Shown here one piece after another: positions 1-7,218 of a stretch of 23,904 nt of DNA (its first letter is position 1; each line of letters starts with the position of its first letter). The DNA comes from Bacillota bacterium (lineage in GTDB: Bacteria > Bacillota_A > Clostridia > Lachnospirales > Bianqueaceae), in NCBI GenBank assembly GCA_017420625.1, contig JAFOIR010000297.1, positions 1 to 23,904 of the forward strand. Direction: 5' to 3'. Under the pieces are notes generated by a model that saw only the letters and a list, made by a program, of their open reading frames with translations, was not told where the DNA came from and did no database searches. A program made the translations under genes and the position numbers.

Positions 1-1110
1 CATGCGTGCCGCCAGACTGATGACAGCCGGATCGGAGCTGAAAATCGTCGACAGCGGGATGCTCAGCGCGAAGAGGATGATACCCATCGCGGTAGACATT
101 GCAAATCCAACCCATCCGGCAAGTTTGCCGTAATATGCGGCACCGTCTTTGTCTTTGGCGCCAAGAGACTGGCCTACCATGGTCGTCGCTGCAAATGAGA
201 CGCCAAAGGCGGGCATATAACTGATGCCTTCAGCCGTAACAGCTACGTGATTGGCTGCAAGAGCGACCGTTCCAAGACCGGAAACCATCTTCGTCATGAA
301 AACCTGTCTGCCGGACATAAGTAAGCGCTCTAAGAGGACCGGGATTCCCAGTTTGACCGCACGGCCGATGACCGCTTTGTCCGGGCGATAGCTTTCTTTC
401 AGACTGATGCGGTAGGGGCTCTTACGCTTGAAGATGATACAAAGAAGGATAATCCCAACCGTCGACATGGAGATCGCCGATGCAATGGCGGCACCGGTAA
501 CGCCTAAGCCCAGACCTGGGACGGTGATGCCGCCGAGCCACTTTACCTGACGGGTCGGGAAGATGAAAAGGAAGTTTAAAACGACATTCATCAGGTTGGA
601 GCCGGTATTGAGACGCATAGGCGTCTTGGTGTCGCCCATACAGCGAAGGATCGCGGAAAACGTTCCATTAATACAGTTAAACGGGATCGCAAGCATGTAG
701 ATGCGGATATAGCTTCTCGCATCCGCAAGGATCTCGGGTGCTGCCCCAAGCCAGACCGGGAGCTGTTTGGAAATGGCAAGACAGATCGTCATAACGGATA
801 GACCAATCAGAAGTGCCAGTAAAAGGGCCTGCCGGATGATCTTCTTAACCTGAGGGGCGTCTCCGGCGCCTACAGAGTACGCGACCTGGACCGAGAAACC
901 AACCCCGGCCGCAGAAAGAATACCGCCGATCAGCCAGGTCGAGGATGCGGTAACTGCAATCGCGGCGGTCGCATTGGCGCCGAGGGATCCGACCATGGCA
1001 GTATCGACATAGTTGACCATCGTAATCAGAAACTGCTCGGCGATCGCCGGCAAGGCCAGCATCAGCAGCCGGGACAGCCGGCTTTTGTCTACTGTTTGTT
1101 TCATGCTCAT
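1..1110 (-). CDS. MATE family efflux transporter (C-terminus cut by window edge)
   Basis: An open frame of 370 codons runs from ATG at 1110 to the window edge without a stop. It encodes a highly hydrophobic protein starting MSMKQTVDKSRLSRLLML, with the MATE N-terminal pattern ALPAIAEQF, then NYVDTAMVG, and the half-repeat segments SAILRCMGDTKTPM and NLMNVVLNFLFIFP. A second half begins near residue 255 (LGIPVLLERLLMSG) and includes ATTMVGQSLGAKDK. Family members have 12 membrane helices and about 450 residues, so roughly 80 residues are missing. MATE proteins are cation-coupled exporters of drugs or metabolites; the substrate cannot be read here. The start overlaps the stop of the upstream C39-like gene (ATGA, 4 nt), with GGAAGG about 8 nt upstream inside that gene, so translation is probably coupled. 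Confidence 0.9.
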   Translation of the reverse strand, partial: MSMKQTVDKSRLSRLLMLALPAIAEQFLITMVNYVDTAMVGSLGANATAAIAVTASSTWLIGGILSAAGVGFSVQVAYSVGAGDAPQVKKIIRQALLLALLIGLSVMTICLAISKQLPVWLGAAPEILADARSYIRIYMLAIPFNCINGTFSAILRCMGDTKTPMRLNTGSNLMNVVLNFLFIFPTRQVKWLGGITVPGLGLGVTGAAIASAISMSTVGIILLCIIFKRKSPYRISLKESYRPDKAVIGRAVKLGIPVLLERLLMSGRQVFMTKMVSGLGTVALAANHVAVTAEGISYMPAFGVSFAATTMVGQSLGAKDKDGAAYYGKLAGWVGFAMSTAMGIILFALSIPLSTIFSSDPAVISLAARM

Positions 1111-1811
1111 TTTTTGACACCTTCCGGCGGGATGATCACCAGCGCCTGCGTTCCCTGAGCCCGGTAGGCCTCTTCCACCGCTTTCGCCGGGAAGACGGCT
1201 CGCTCTCCGGAGGTAGGGTCATTAAAAACATAGTGAGAGATAACAGATGCCATCCGGCTGCCTGTATCATCGGCAGGTTCAGTCTCATAACCGATCAGCA
1301 GAGTACAGTGCATGGGACTCATCCAGTGGATCTCCCGGCCGGTATCTGCCTTCCAGACCAGACTTTCATGGGCTTTTGCCATGCCGATCGTCGCCCAGAA
1401 AATGACAGGAATATCTCGATCGATATATTCATGACAGAGATAATCGATCGGTAATTGATAAAGTTCGACTGGTTCGAGGTCGATACCCTTCTTTTTCAGA
1501 CACTTTTCTATTGCCTGCTTCAGTGCCGGGGCGAAGCAGCCCCAGCCATGGGTGCTGTAGGGATCGCCGGGAAAGACTTCCCATGGGTCCGGTCCGATCA
1601 GGGTCGGCTTTTCTGCCGCGTCCCGCTGATGGGGGTAAGCCATCCTGGGTGCAGGACCTTTGGGAAGATAGCTGTCAATAAACTCTTCTACACTGAGTGA
1701 CTGATCAGCCAGGATGTATTGAAGCGCCATCACGGCCGACACGCTCTCACAGCCGGTGGGATATTTTTCAAGCTGAGAAATAAACGGAACATTCCGGATC
1801 GTATAGCTCAT
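1107..1811 (-). CDS. C39-like (papain-fold) cysteine peptidase family protein
   Basis: This 234-residue protein has no signal peptide or membrane segment. It begins with the C39-like hallmark VPFISQ.EKYPTGCESVS, placing a candidate catalytic Cys at residue 21. It then has PMHCTLLIGY (candidate His168) and VFNDPTSGE (candidate Asp198). The order Cys, His, Asp/Asn matches the peptidase_C39_2 (PF13529) and YvpB-like group. These are papain-fold enzymes, some acting as peptidases and some of unknown substrate. GGGGAGG sits 4 nt before the ATG at 1811, which fixes the start. The stop overlaps the MATE start, so the pair is one operon. No convincing promoter is visible upstream; only a weak TTCTCA-N18-TATCCT match exists. 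The peptidase activity is inferred from motifs. Confidence 0.85.
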   Translation of the reverse strand: MSYTIRNVPFISQLEKYPTGCESVSAVMALQYILADQSLSVEEFIDSYLPKGPAPRMAYPHQRDAAEKPTLIGPDPWEVFPGDPYSTHGWGCFAPALKQAIEKCLKKKGIDLEPVELYQLPIDYLCHEYIDRDIPVIFWATIGMAKAHESLVWKADTGREIHWMSPMHCTLLIGYETEPADDTGSRMASVISHYVFNDPTSGERAVFPAKAVEEAYRAQGTQALVIIPPEGVKK

Positions 1812-1877
1812 GATACCTCCCCGCCGCTCTCGCAGCTTTTAGGATAGACTGGTTTTGCGCAAATTGAGAACTCTCCC

Positions 1878-1906
1878 TTGAAAAAGACGGATTCCTTCCT
1901 TATAAT
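1878..1906 (+). promoter_or_regulatory. sigma-A type promoter of the P-loop gene at 1944
   Basis: TTGAAA (1878-1883) and a perfect TATAAT (1901-1906) are separated by 17 bp. Transcription should start near 1913, leaving a leader of about 30 nt before the ribosome binding site GGAGGG at 1931-1936. A 10-bp palindrome TTTGCGCAAA lies just upstream at 1854-1863. The promoter also shows that the in-frame ATG at 1878 is not a translation start. Confidence 0.85.
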
Positions 1907-1943
1907 ATGTTTGTCGGAATCCCTATATAAGGAGGGCTCTTTC

Positions 1944-2582
1944 ATGCAGATCACAAAGATCGTTATTACCGGTGGACCCTGCGGCGGCAAGTCGACCGCA
2001 ATGCGCTGGATCTCTCATGTGTTTACTGAAGCAGGTTACAAGGTCCTGTTTGTACCGGAGACAGCCACCGAGCTGATTTGCGGCGGCGTTGCGCCGTGGA
2101 CCTGCGGTACGAATGCGGAATACCAGAAAGTGCAGATGCGGCTGCAGATGGTCAAGGAAGACCTGTTTGTACAGGCGGCCAAAACCATGCCGGCCGAAAA
2201 GCTGCTGATCGTGTGCGACCGGGGCGAACTGGACAACAAAGCCTACATGAACGATGAGGAATTTGCTGAAGTGCTGGCATTCTTAGGCTGCAGCGAAGAT
2301 GAACTGCTAGCCCGCTATGACGCCGTATTCCATCTGGTCACAGCTGCCAGAGATACCGCCCGATTCTATACCTATGAAGGCAACCAGGCCCGCTATGAAA
2401 CAGTGGAAGAAGCCATCGTCATGGATGATCGGACCTATGAATGCTGGAAGAAGCACCCTTACCACCGTGTCATCCGCGGTCAGGACGATTTCGCCATCAA
2501 AATGCGCAATCTCATGAATGAGATCGCGAAATATCTGAAGATCACCATAGAGGTCTATCCTGACGAGATTCCCGACGAATAA
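1944..2582 (+). CDS. AAA/NadR-Ttd14-like P-loop ATP/GTP-binding protein
   Basis: This 212-residue soluble protein starts MQITKIVITGGPCGGKST, giving a Walker A (GxxxxGKS, residues 10-17) right after the first beta strand. A hydrophobic strand leading to LLIVCDRGELDNKAYM is the likely Walker B/switch region. Charged helices follow, with DTARFYTYEGNQARYET in the nucleotide-kinase-like lid area. The pattern fits the AAA_28 family (PF13521), related to nucleotide kinases and to eukaryotic TTD14. These bind ATP or GTP, but bacterial substrates are mostly unknown. The start is chosen because GGAGGG lies 7 nt upstream and the promoter overlaps the longer frame. The 3' end overlaps the convergent PrsW gene by 41 bp. 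Confidence 0.85.
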   Translation: MQITKIVITGGPCGGKSTAMRWISHVFTEAGYKVLFVPETATELICGGVAPWTCGTNAEYQKVQMRLQMVKEDLFVQAAKTMPAEKLLIVCDRGELDNKAYMNDEEFAEVLAFLGCSEDELLARYDAVFHLVTAARDTARFYTYEGNQARYETVEEAIVMDDRTYECWKKHPYHRVIRGQDDFAIKMRNLMNEIAKYLKITIEVYPDEIPDE

Positions 2583-3255
2583 GGAAAAACACCGAGACAT
2601 ACAAAACCACAACAAAGATCACGAAGATCACGGTGGAAAGCCAGGAGTTCGTGAGAGCACACGCATCATAGAATCCATGCAGCAAAACCGAGGAAGCCAC
2701 TGCGGCGACCTGCAGAAGCTCCGCTCTCTCGTGCATGCCTCTGTTCCTGGCAAACCGTGCACGGCCATAGAAGAAGCCCATCACCACTGCGAAAGAAAGA
2801 TGACCCGGGATCGAGAGCACTGCCCGAAGCGGTGCGACCGACAGGCCGTAGCCAATCACATACAGCAGGTTCTCAAATGCGGCAAAGCCCAGTGAAATGG
2901 TCACCGCATACATAATACCGTCAAAACGGAAATTGAAATTCGGATTGCGCCAGGTTACTGCCTTCATCAGGAAGTACTTGGCGCATTCTTCTGCCAGTGC
3001 AACAACGATAAATGCAAAAACGATCACATAGTAGGGGTGATCTTCAGAGAAAGAAACAGAAAGCAGATACGTTCCCAGCTTTTCCAGAATGACAGCAACC
3101 AGCGCTGCCAGTACGCCGAAAAGAAGCAGCTTTCGAAGCAGCGGCCAGGGCTCCTTCTCATAGCGGTCCTGTTTATAAATATACCAGAACAAAAGAACAG
3201 CCGGCAGTACAGCCGCGCCAACATAGACTGCAATCACTGATTGAATCAGAAACAT
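2542..3255 (-). CDS. PrsW-family intramembrane metalloprotease
   Basis: This 237-residue polytopic membrane protein carries all the PrsW-type glutamic protease/CAAX-protease-like signatures. In order they are EECAKY, FDGIMYAVTISLGFAAFEN, PGHLSFAVVMGFFYG and HGFYDA. These supply the Glu and His residues proposed to bind the metal inside the membrane. Bacillus subtilis PrsW performs site-1 cleavage of an anti-sigma factor. No anti-sigma gene is seen here, so the target is unknown. The start at 3255 is preferred over the in-frame ATG 13 codons upstream because GGAAGGA lies about 8 nt before it. The protein ends in a short basic cytoplasmic tail (RRESRQDR) encoded in the overlap with the convergent P-loop gene. 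It is divergent from the opp operon. Confidence 0.9.
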   Translation of the reverse strand: MFLIQSVIAVYVGAAVLPAVLLFWYIYKQDRYEKEPWPLLRKLLLFGVLAALVAVILEKLGTYLLSVSFSEDHPYYVIVFAFIVVALAEECAKYFLMKAVTWRNPNFNFRFDGIMYAVTISLGFAAFENLLYVIGYGLSVAPLRAVLSIPGHLSFAVVMGFFYGRARFARNRGMHERAELLQVAAVASSVLLHGFYDACALTNSWLSTVIFVIFVVVLYVSVFFLIRRESRQDRPLW

Positions 3256-3294
3256 GATTTGATTCCTTCCATATATATATAGGAAAACATTCAA

Positions 3295-3323
3295 ATCATA
3301 CTCTTAAACCCTTCCTTCGTCAA
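3295..3323 (-). promoter_or_regulatory. sigma-A type promoter of the PrsW-family gene
   Basis: Read on the minus strand, TTGACG (3318-3323) and TATGAT (3295-3300) are separated by 17 bp. The start of transcription should be near 3288, giving a leader of about 33 nt that contains an alternating TA run (3271-3280). The 11-bp-spaced direct repeats at 3332-3351 lie directly upstream of this -35 box. Confidence 0.75.
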
Positions 3324-3331
3324 TCATCCGA

Positions 3332-3403
3332 ACGTCATTTATACGTCATTTGTGCGATTTTTCTAAATTTAGCCCATTAAAGCGTCGTTTTTGTGCCATT
3401 TCG
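3332..3403. repeat. Two clusters of 11-bp-spaced direct repeats between divergent promoters
   Basis: ACGTCATTT occurs at 3332-3340 and again at 3343-3351, exactly 11 bp apart, followed by a degenerate GCGATTT at 3354. A second pair, GCGTCGTTT (3382-3390) and GTGCCATTT (3393-3401), has the same 11-bp step. One cluster sits just upstream of the PrsW -35 box. The other sits about 50-70 bp before the expected opp start. Spacing of one helical turn is what OmpR/PhoB-family response regulators and similar tandem binders use. The regulator is unknown and the operator role is inference. Confidence 0.45.
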
Positions 3404-3418
3404 AAAAAGTCAAATATA

Positions 3419-3447
3419 TTGACAAGAGACTTGATTCATAGTATGAT
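3419..3447 (+). promoter_or_regulatory. Strong sigma-A type promoter of the opp operon
   Basis: A perfect TTGACA (3419-3424) and TATGAT (3442-3447) are 17 bp apart. The expected start of transcription is near 3454, so the leader to the oppA ATG is about 90 nt. It holds a 10-bp inverted repeat and the ribosome binding site AAAGGAGG (3524-3531). Confidence 0.85.
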
Positions 3448-3461
3448 AGTTTGCAAACTTC

Positions 3462-3505
3462 CCGCATAGGCACCATATTTTTATAATGTAGAGCAGCCTA
3501 TGCGG
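3462..3505 (+). repeat. 10-bp perfect inverted repeat in the opp leader
   Basis: CCGCATAGGC (3462-3471) and GCCTATGCGG (3496-3505) are exact reverse complements separated by a 24-nt AT-rich loop. The element begins about 8 nt after the predicted transcription start. It could be a 5' mRNA stem-loop that protects the transcript, or a two-half-site operator. It is not followed by a T-run, so it is not an intrinsic terminator. Confidence 0.6.
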
Positions 3506-3544
3506 ACTGTTTGATAATATTCCAAAGGAGGAAAACAACCGCTA

Positions 3545-6151
3545 ATGAAAAAGTATCTTGCATTATTTTTAGCATTAGCACTGTGCGTTTCTGTTCTTGC
3601 AGGCTGCACCAAGACTCCCGAAGAGTCTCAGGCTACGCCCACCGAGACTTCTCAGGCTACTGAAGAATCTCAGGCTACCGAAACCTCTGAAGCAACCGAA
3701 CAGAGCACCACAGAGGAAAGCTCCAGCACCGAGACCGCAGAAGGCCCCAGCATCGTAGATGAGAATGCTGAGCCCGCAGTCGAGTATCCCGCATTCAATG
3801 TTGGCGAAATCACCATGAACCCCGGTTCTGCCGAGGGCGGCGAAGTCAGCCACGAAGCTTATGCCGGTATCGCTGGAAAAGATTACACCGATGAGAAGGT
3901 TTATACCTACAACGATGTAATGACTGCTACTACTGACCTTAACTGGAACCCGGTTTCCTGGGAAACTAACGATGACAGCTACATGCTCGGCTTCCAGTCC
4001 ATGGGCTTCTACGAGTTCGTTCTGAACGCGGACAAGACCGGTTGGGCTATCATCCCCGAGATGGCTGCTGATTATCCTGTTGACGTTACTGCTGACTATG
4101 TCGGACAGTTTGGCGTTAATGAGGGTGAAGTCGGTAAGGCCTGGAAGATCGCTCTGAATCCCGATGCTTGCTGGGATGACGGAACTCCGATCAATGCGGA
4201 TTCCTACATCTACACTTATCAGCAGCAGCTGGATCCCGCTCAGCTGAACCGTCGTGCTGACAGCCTGTATGCTGGTGAAGCCGCTATCGTCGGTGCCAAA
4301 GCATACTTCTATCAGGGACAGGAAGCTTTCAGCCCCATCGACATGACCACTTCCGAATTCCTAGCTGCTGGCGGAACTGAAGATCAGCTGTATGTTGATG
4401 CAATCGGCTTCTGGAATGCTGCTGGTTATGTCAATGCTAACGGCGAAGAGATCCCCGCTTACCTTCCGATTTCTGACGAGACCATCTACTCTCAGGATGG
4501 AACCGATGCAGAAGACAAGGATCCTTTCAGCGCAAAATCTCTGTATACCGATTATCTGGCAGCTGGTGCTGCTTACGAGTCCTACTCCGGCGACTACCTG
4601 GGTACCGTTGAAGGTTATCCGGCAAACGCTTCCTGGGATTCCGTTGGTATTATCAAGACTGGTGACTATGAACTGACCTTCATTTTCCAGGCTCCTATTG
4701 CCAACCCGAACTACTATGTTCCCTACTATCTGCCCATGTACCTGGTTAAGCAGGATATGTACGAAGCTCTGAAGGTCGAAGCTGATGGCAGGATCACCAC
4801 CACCTACGGCACCACTCAGGAGACTTCTGCTTCCTACGGCCCCTACAAGCTGGATTACTTCGAGCTTGACAAGCAGATCACTTTCGTTCGTAACGACAAC
4901 TTCTACGGATACAAAGATGGCAAGCACACCGGAATGTGGCAGGCTGACGTCATCTCTACCCAGGTCATCAGCAAGCATGAGACTCAGCTTCTTTCCTTCC
5001 TGAACGGCGAAATCGATACCGTCAGCCTTCAGCAGGAAGACATGGAGAAATATGCTTCCTCCGACTATATCCGTTATACTCCTCAGTCCTACACCACCAA
5101 GCTGACCTTCAATACCGATGAAACTGCTCTGGCAGAGCGCGGTACTCAGATCCTTGGCAACCTCAACTTCCGTAAGGCCTTCTCTCTGGCTATCGACCGC
5201 AGCACCTTCGCAGCTTCCTACACTGCTGCTGGTTCCGCTGGTTACGGAATGCTGAACTACCTGTACGTTTATGATCCATTCTCAGGTGCTGCTTATCGTG
5301 ACAACGATGCTGCCAAAGCTGCTCTTTGCGACCTGTACGGCCTGACCTACGGTCCGGACGGCGACTTCGACGATGTCGACGAAGCTTACGATGCAATCAC
5401 CGGCTATGACATCGAGCAGGCTCGTCAGCTGATGGCTACCGCTTATGCGCAGGTCACCACCGACGGAACCTGGGATGGCACAACTCCTGTTAAGATCACC
5501 ATGAGCGTTTATCAGTCTGATGACATCTATGTCAAGATGTTCAACTTCCTGAACGATGCTCTGAAATCCGCTTGCGAAGGCACTGGATTCGAAGGCAAGG
5601 TTGAGCTTGAGATGAAAGTTGACGGCGACTACTACGAGACCATGTATGCCGGTCAGACCGACATGATCTTCTCTACCTGGGGCGGCGCTAACTACTCTCC
5701 GTTCACTCTGCTGTATGAGTGCTACTGCGATGCTGGTATCAATGATGACCCCAACCAGATGGAATATGGTTTCGACTCCAACGCTGTTGAAGTTACCATG
5801 GTCATCAATGGCAAAGAGTTCACCCAGTCTCTGCAGAAATGGGCTCTGTGGGTTGACGGCGATGAGAAGACCGTTATCACCTCCAACGATGGAAGCCTGA
5901 CTCTGGATGCATTCGCTAACTACGATGCAGACTCCAAGTGCGCTCTGTTTGCTAAGCTGGAGTATGTCTACCTTGCAAACTATGTCAACACTCCTATGTA
6001 CTATCGTAATGTTGGTTCCATGGTTTCCCAGAAGGGTGACTATGCTGTCCAGCAGTACACCGATATGGTTGAGTTCGGCGGACTTCGTTACTACACCTTC
6101 AACTACGACGATACCGAGTGGGCGGCTGTAGCTGGTTCTCTGACCTACTAA
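3545..6151 (+). CDS. oppA: Oligopeptide ABC transporter substrate-binding lipoprotein (SBP family 5), oversized
   Basis: This 868-residue lipoprotein has the signal peptide MKKYLALFLALALCVSVLAGC, with lipobox LAGC and lipidated Cys21. A low-complexity Ser/Thr/Glu/Ala linker follows (about residues 25-60, SQAT/SEAT repeats). The SBP_bac_5 fold covers roughly residues 110-860. Typical landmarks are KIALNPDACWDDGTPINADSY, YGPYKLDYFELDKQITFVRN and LNFRKAFSLAIDRS. It captures peptides, or possibly another family-5 ligand, outside the membrane and hands them to OppBC. Usual OppA proteins have 530-660 residues, so this one is clearly enlarged. The start is supported by AAAGGAGG 13 nt upstream. Codon choice (GCT, TAC, AAC, CTG) is strongly biased, suggesting very high expression. 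A hairpin follows the stop. Confidence 0.93.
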   Translation: MKKYLALFLALALCVSVLAGCTKTPEESQATPTETSQATEESQATETSEATEQSTTEESSSTETAEGPSIVDENAEPAVEYPAFNVGEITMNPGSAEGGEVSHEAYAGIAGKDYTDEKVYTYNDVMTATTDLNWNPVSWETNDDSYMLGFQSMGFYEFVLNADKTGWAIIPEMAADYPVDVTADYVGQFGVNEGEVGKAWKIALNPDACWDDGTPINADSYIYTYQQQLDPAQLNRRADSLYAGEAAIVGAKAYFYQGQEAFSPIDMTTSEFLAAGGTEDQLYVDAIGFWNAAGYVNANGEEIPAYLPISDETIYSQDGTDAEDKDPFSAKSLYTDYLAAGAAYESYSGDYLGTVEGYPANASWDSVGIIKTGDYELTFIFQAPIANPNYYVPYYLPMYLVKQDMYEALKVEADGRITTTYGTTQETSASYGPYKLDYFELDKQITFVRNDNFYGYKDGKHTGMWQADVISTQVISKHETQLLSFLNGEIDTVSLQQEDMEKYASSDYIRYTPQSYTTKLTFNTDETALAERGTQILGNLNFRKAFSLAIDRSTFAASYTAAGSAGYGMLNYLYVYDPFSGAAYRDNDAAKAALCDLYGLTYGPDGDFDDVDEAYDAITGYDIEQARQLMATAYAQVTTDGTWDGTTPVKITMSVYQSDDIYVKMFNFLNDALKSACEGTGFEGKVELEMKVDGDYYETMYAGQTDMIFSTWGGANYSPFTLLYECYCDAGINDDPNQMEYGFDSNAVEVTMVINGKEFTQSLQKWALWVDGDEKTVITSNDGSLTLDAFANYDADSKCALFAKLEYVYLANYVNTPMYYRNVGSMVSQKGDYAVQQYTDMVEFGGLRYYTFNYDDTEWAAVAGSLTY
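3626..3678 (+). repeat. In-frame micro-repeats coding for the OppA linker
   Basis: TCTCAGGCTAC occurs at 3626-3636, 3650-3660 and 3668-3678, at steps of 24 and 18 nt. All copies are in the oppA frame and encode SQAT. They lie in the Ser/Thr/Glu-rich linker between the lipidated Cys and the ligand-binding domain. Slippage or recombination here would change linker length without breaking the frame. Confidence 0.7.
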
Positions 6152-6199
6152 TATCTGAATCCGCGTAAACGGATTAAACAACAGCACGAATTAAGCTGG

Positions 6200-6236
6200 A
6201 ATAGGGGCTGCCTGCCCTTTGGCGGCAGCCCCTATT
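6200..6236 (+). terminator. Strong hairpin between oppA and oppB (attenuator or mRNA-stabilising)
   Basis: AATAGGGGCTGCC (6200-6212) pairs perfectly with GGCAGCCCCTATT (6224-6236), with an 11-nt loop that can form three more GC pairs. The tail (ATTCTAATTTATAG) is AT-rich but lacks a clean T-run. It probably acts as a partial terminator or a 3'-end block. That would leave abundant oppA message and less downstream message, as is common for binding-protein genes. Confidence 0.75.
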
Positions 6237-6263
6237 ATTCTAATTTATAGGGGTCTCGTAGTT

Positions 6264-7217
6264 ATGGGGAAATATGTACTTAAACGTTTGATCCTGATGA
6301 TCTTTACCTTTCTGATCATCACGACGATCTGTTTCGTTCTCATCAAACTTCTCCCATTGCCGGCCGTCAAACAGATGGGCCGAGACGTCAACCTGATTCT
6401 GGCAAGACGTGAAGCCATGGGATACAACAAACCGATCATGGTCCAGTACGGTCTGTACTGGAAGCACCTGCTCCACGGCGATATGGGCCTTGGAGAACAG
6501 ATGTATGCCGGTAAGGAAGTTATGGACGTTTTCTTCACCAAACTTCCCTATTCCGTCATCGTCAACCTTTACTCGATCCTGGTGGCGATCCCGCTGGGAC
6601 TGATCTTCGGCATTTATGCCGCCTTACGTAAAAATCAATGGCAGGATCATTTCCTTTCTACAATGGTCATGCTTTTCATTTCTGTTCCGAGTTACGTTTG
6701 GGCGTTCCTCGTACAGTATTTCCTTTGCTTCAAAACCGGCTGGTTCTCGCTGACCGTTGCGTCCCGTGAGACCACCGAATTCTTCAGTTGGGCCATGTTC
6801 AAATCCATGATACCCGCTGTTATCTCTCTGGCTGTGTACACGGTTGCGGGTCTGACCCGTTTCACCCGTGCCGAGCTGGCTGAGGTTCTGACCGGAGACT
6901 ACCTGCTGCTCGCCCGGACCAAAGGTCTGACGAAGACTCAGGCAGTTGTCCGCCACGCAATGAGAAACGCCATGGTTCCGATCCTTCCCATGATCCTTGG
7001 TGAATTTATCGGTATCCTCGGCGGTTCACTGATCATCGAATCGATCTTTGGTATCCCCGGTGTCGGTTCTCTGTTTGTTCAGTCCGTTAACCTGCGTGAC
7101 TACAACTTCTTTATGGCAGATACCGTATTCTATACGCTGATTGGTCTTCTTTCCGGACTGGTCATCGACCTTAGCTACGGATTTATCGATCCTCGGATCA
7201 AGATGGGAGCGCGCTGA
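6264..7217 (+). CDS. oppB: Oligopeptide ABC transporter permease
   Basis: This 317-residue integral membrane protein starts MGKYVLKRLILMIFTFLIITT, the usual OppB/DppB first helix. The extracytoplasmic loop ends in MVQYGLYWKHLLHGDMGLGEQM, a typical OppB segment before the transmembrane core. The cytoplasmic EAA loop DYLLLARTKGLTKTQAVV, continuing into RHAMRNAMVP, contacts the ATPases. The protein ends with the conserved DLSYGFIDPRIKMG. Length is normal for the family. ATG at 6264 is preferred over an upstream in-frame TTG at 6219, because that TTG lies inside the hairpin stem-loop; AGGGG is 10 nt before 6264. The gene follows oppA and ends 1 nt before oppC. Confidence 0.93.
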   Translation: MGKYVLKRLILMIFTFLIITTICFVLIKLLPLPAVKQMGRDVNLILARREAMGYNKPIMVQYGLYWKHLLHGDMGLGEQMYAGKEVMDVFFTKLPYSVIVNLYSILVAIPLGLIFGIYAALRKNQWQDHFLSTMVMLFISVPSYVWAFLVQYFLCFKTGWFSLTVASRETTEFFSWAMFKSMIPAVISLAVYTVAGLTRFTRAELAEVLTGDYLLLARTKGLTKTQAVVRHAMRNAMVPILPMILGEFIGILGGSLIIESIFGIPGVGSLFVQSVNLRDYNFFMADTVFYTLIGLLSGLVIDLSYGFIDPRIKMGAR

Positions 7218-7218
7218 T

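Noticed and set aside
1854..1863. Palindrome TTTGCGCAAA near the divergent C39/P-loop promoters as an operator
   Set aside because: Only 10 bp long and not repeated in the window; it could be chance, so it is noted only with the promoter.
1878..1943. 22-codon N-terminal extension of the P-loop protein
   Set aside because: The extension lies over a TTGAAA-N17-TATAAT promoter, and a much better ribosome binding site precedes ATG 1944.
3271..3280. Alternating TA run as a repeat element or second -10 box
   Set aside because: Too short and low in complexity. A better-spaced promoter for the PrsW gene lies at 3295-3323.
3482..3487. TATAAT in the opp leader as a second promoter
   Set aside because: No -35-like hexamer occurs 16-18 bp upstream; the nearest TTGCAA is 25 bp away.
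5282..6187. 301-codon open frame on the minus strand across oppA
   Set aside because: Antisense shadow in a highly codon-biased gene, with no ribosome binding site or recognisable domain.
6219..6263. TTG start giving a longer OppB
   Set aside because: It lies inside the hairpin between oppA and oppB. The protein from 6264 begins exactly like normal OppB proteins.
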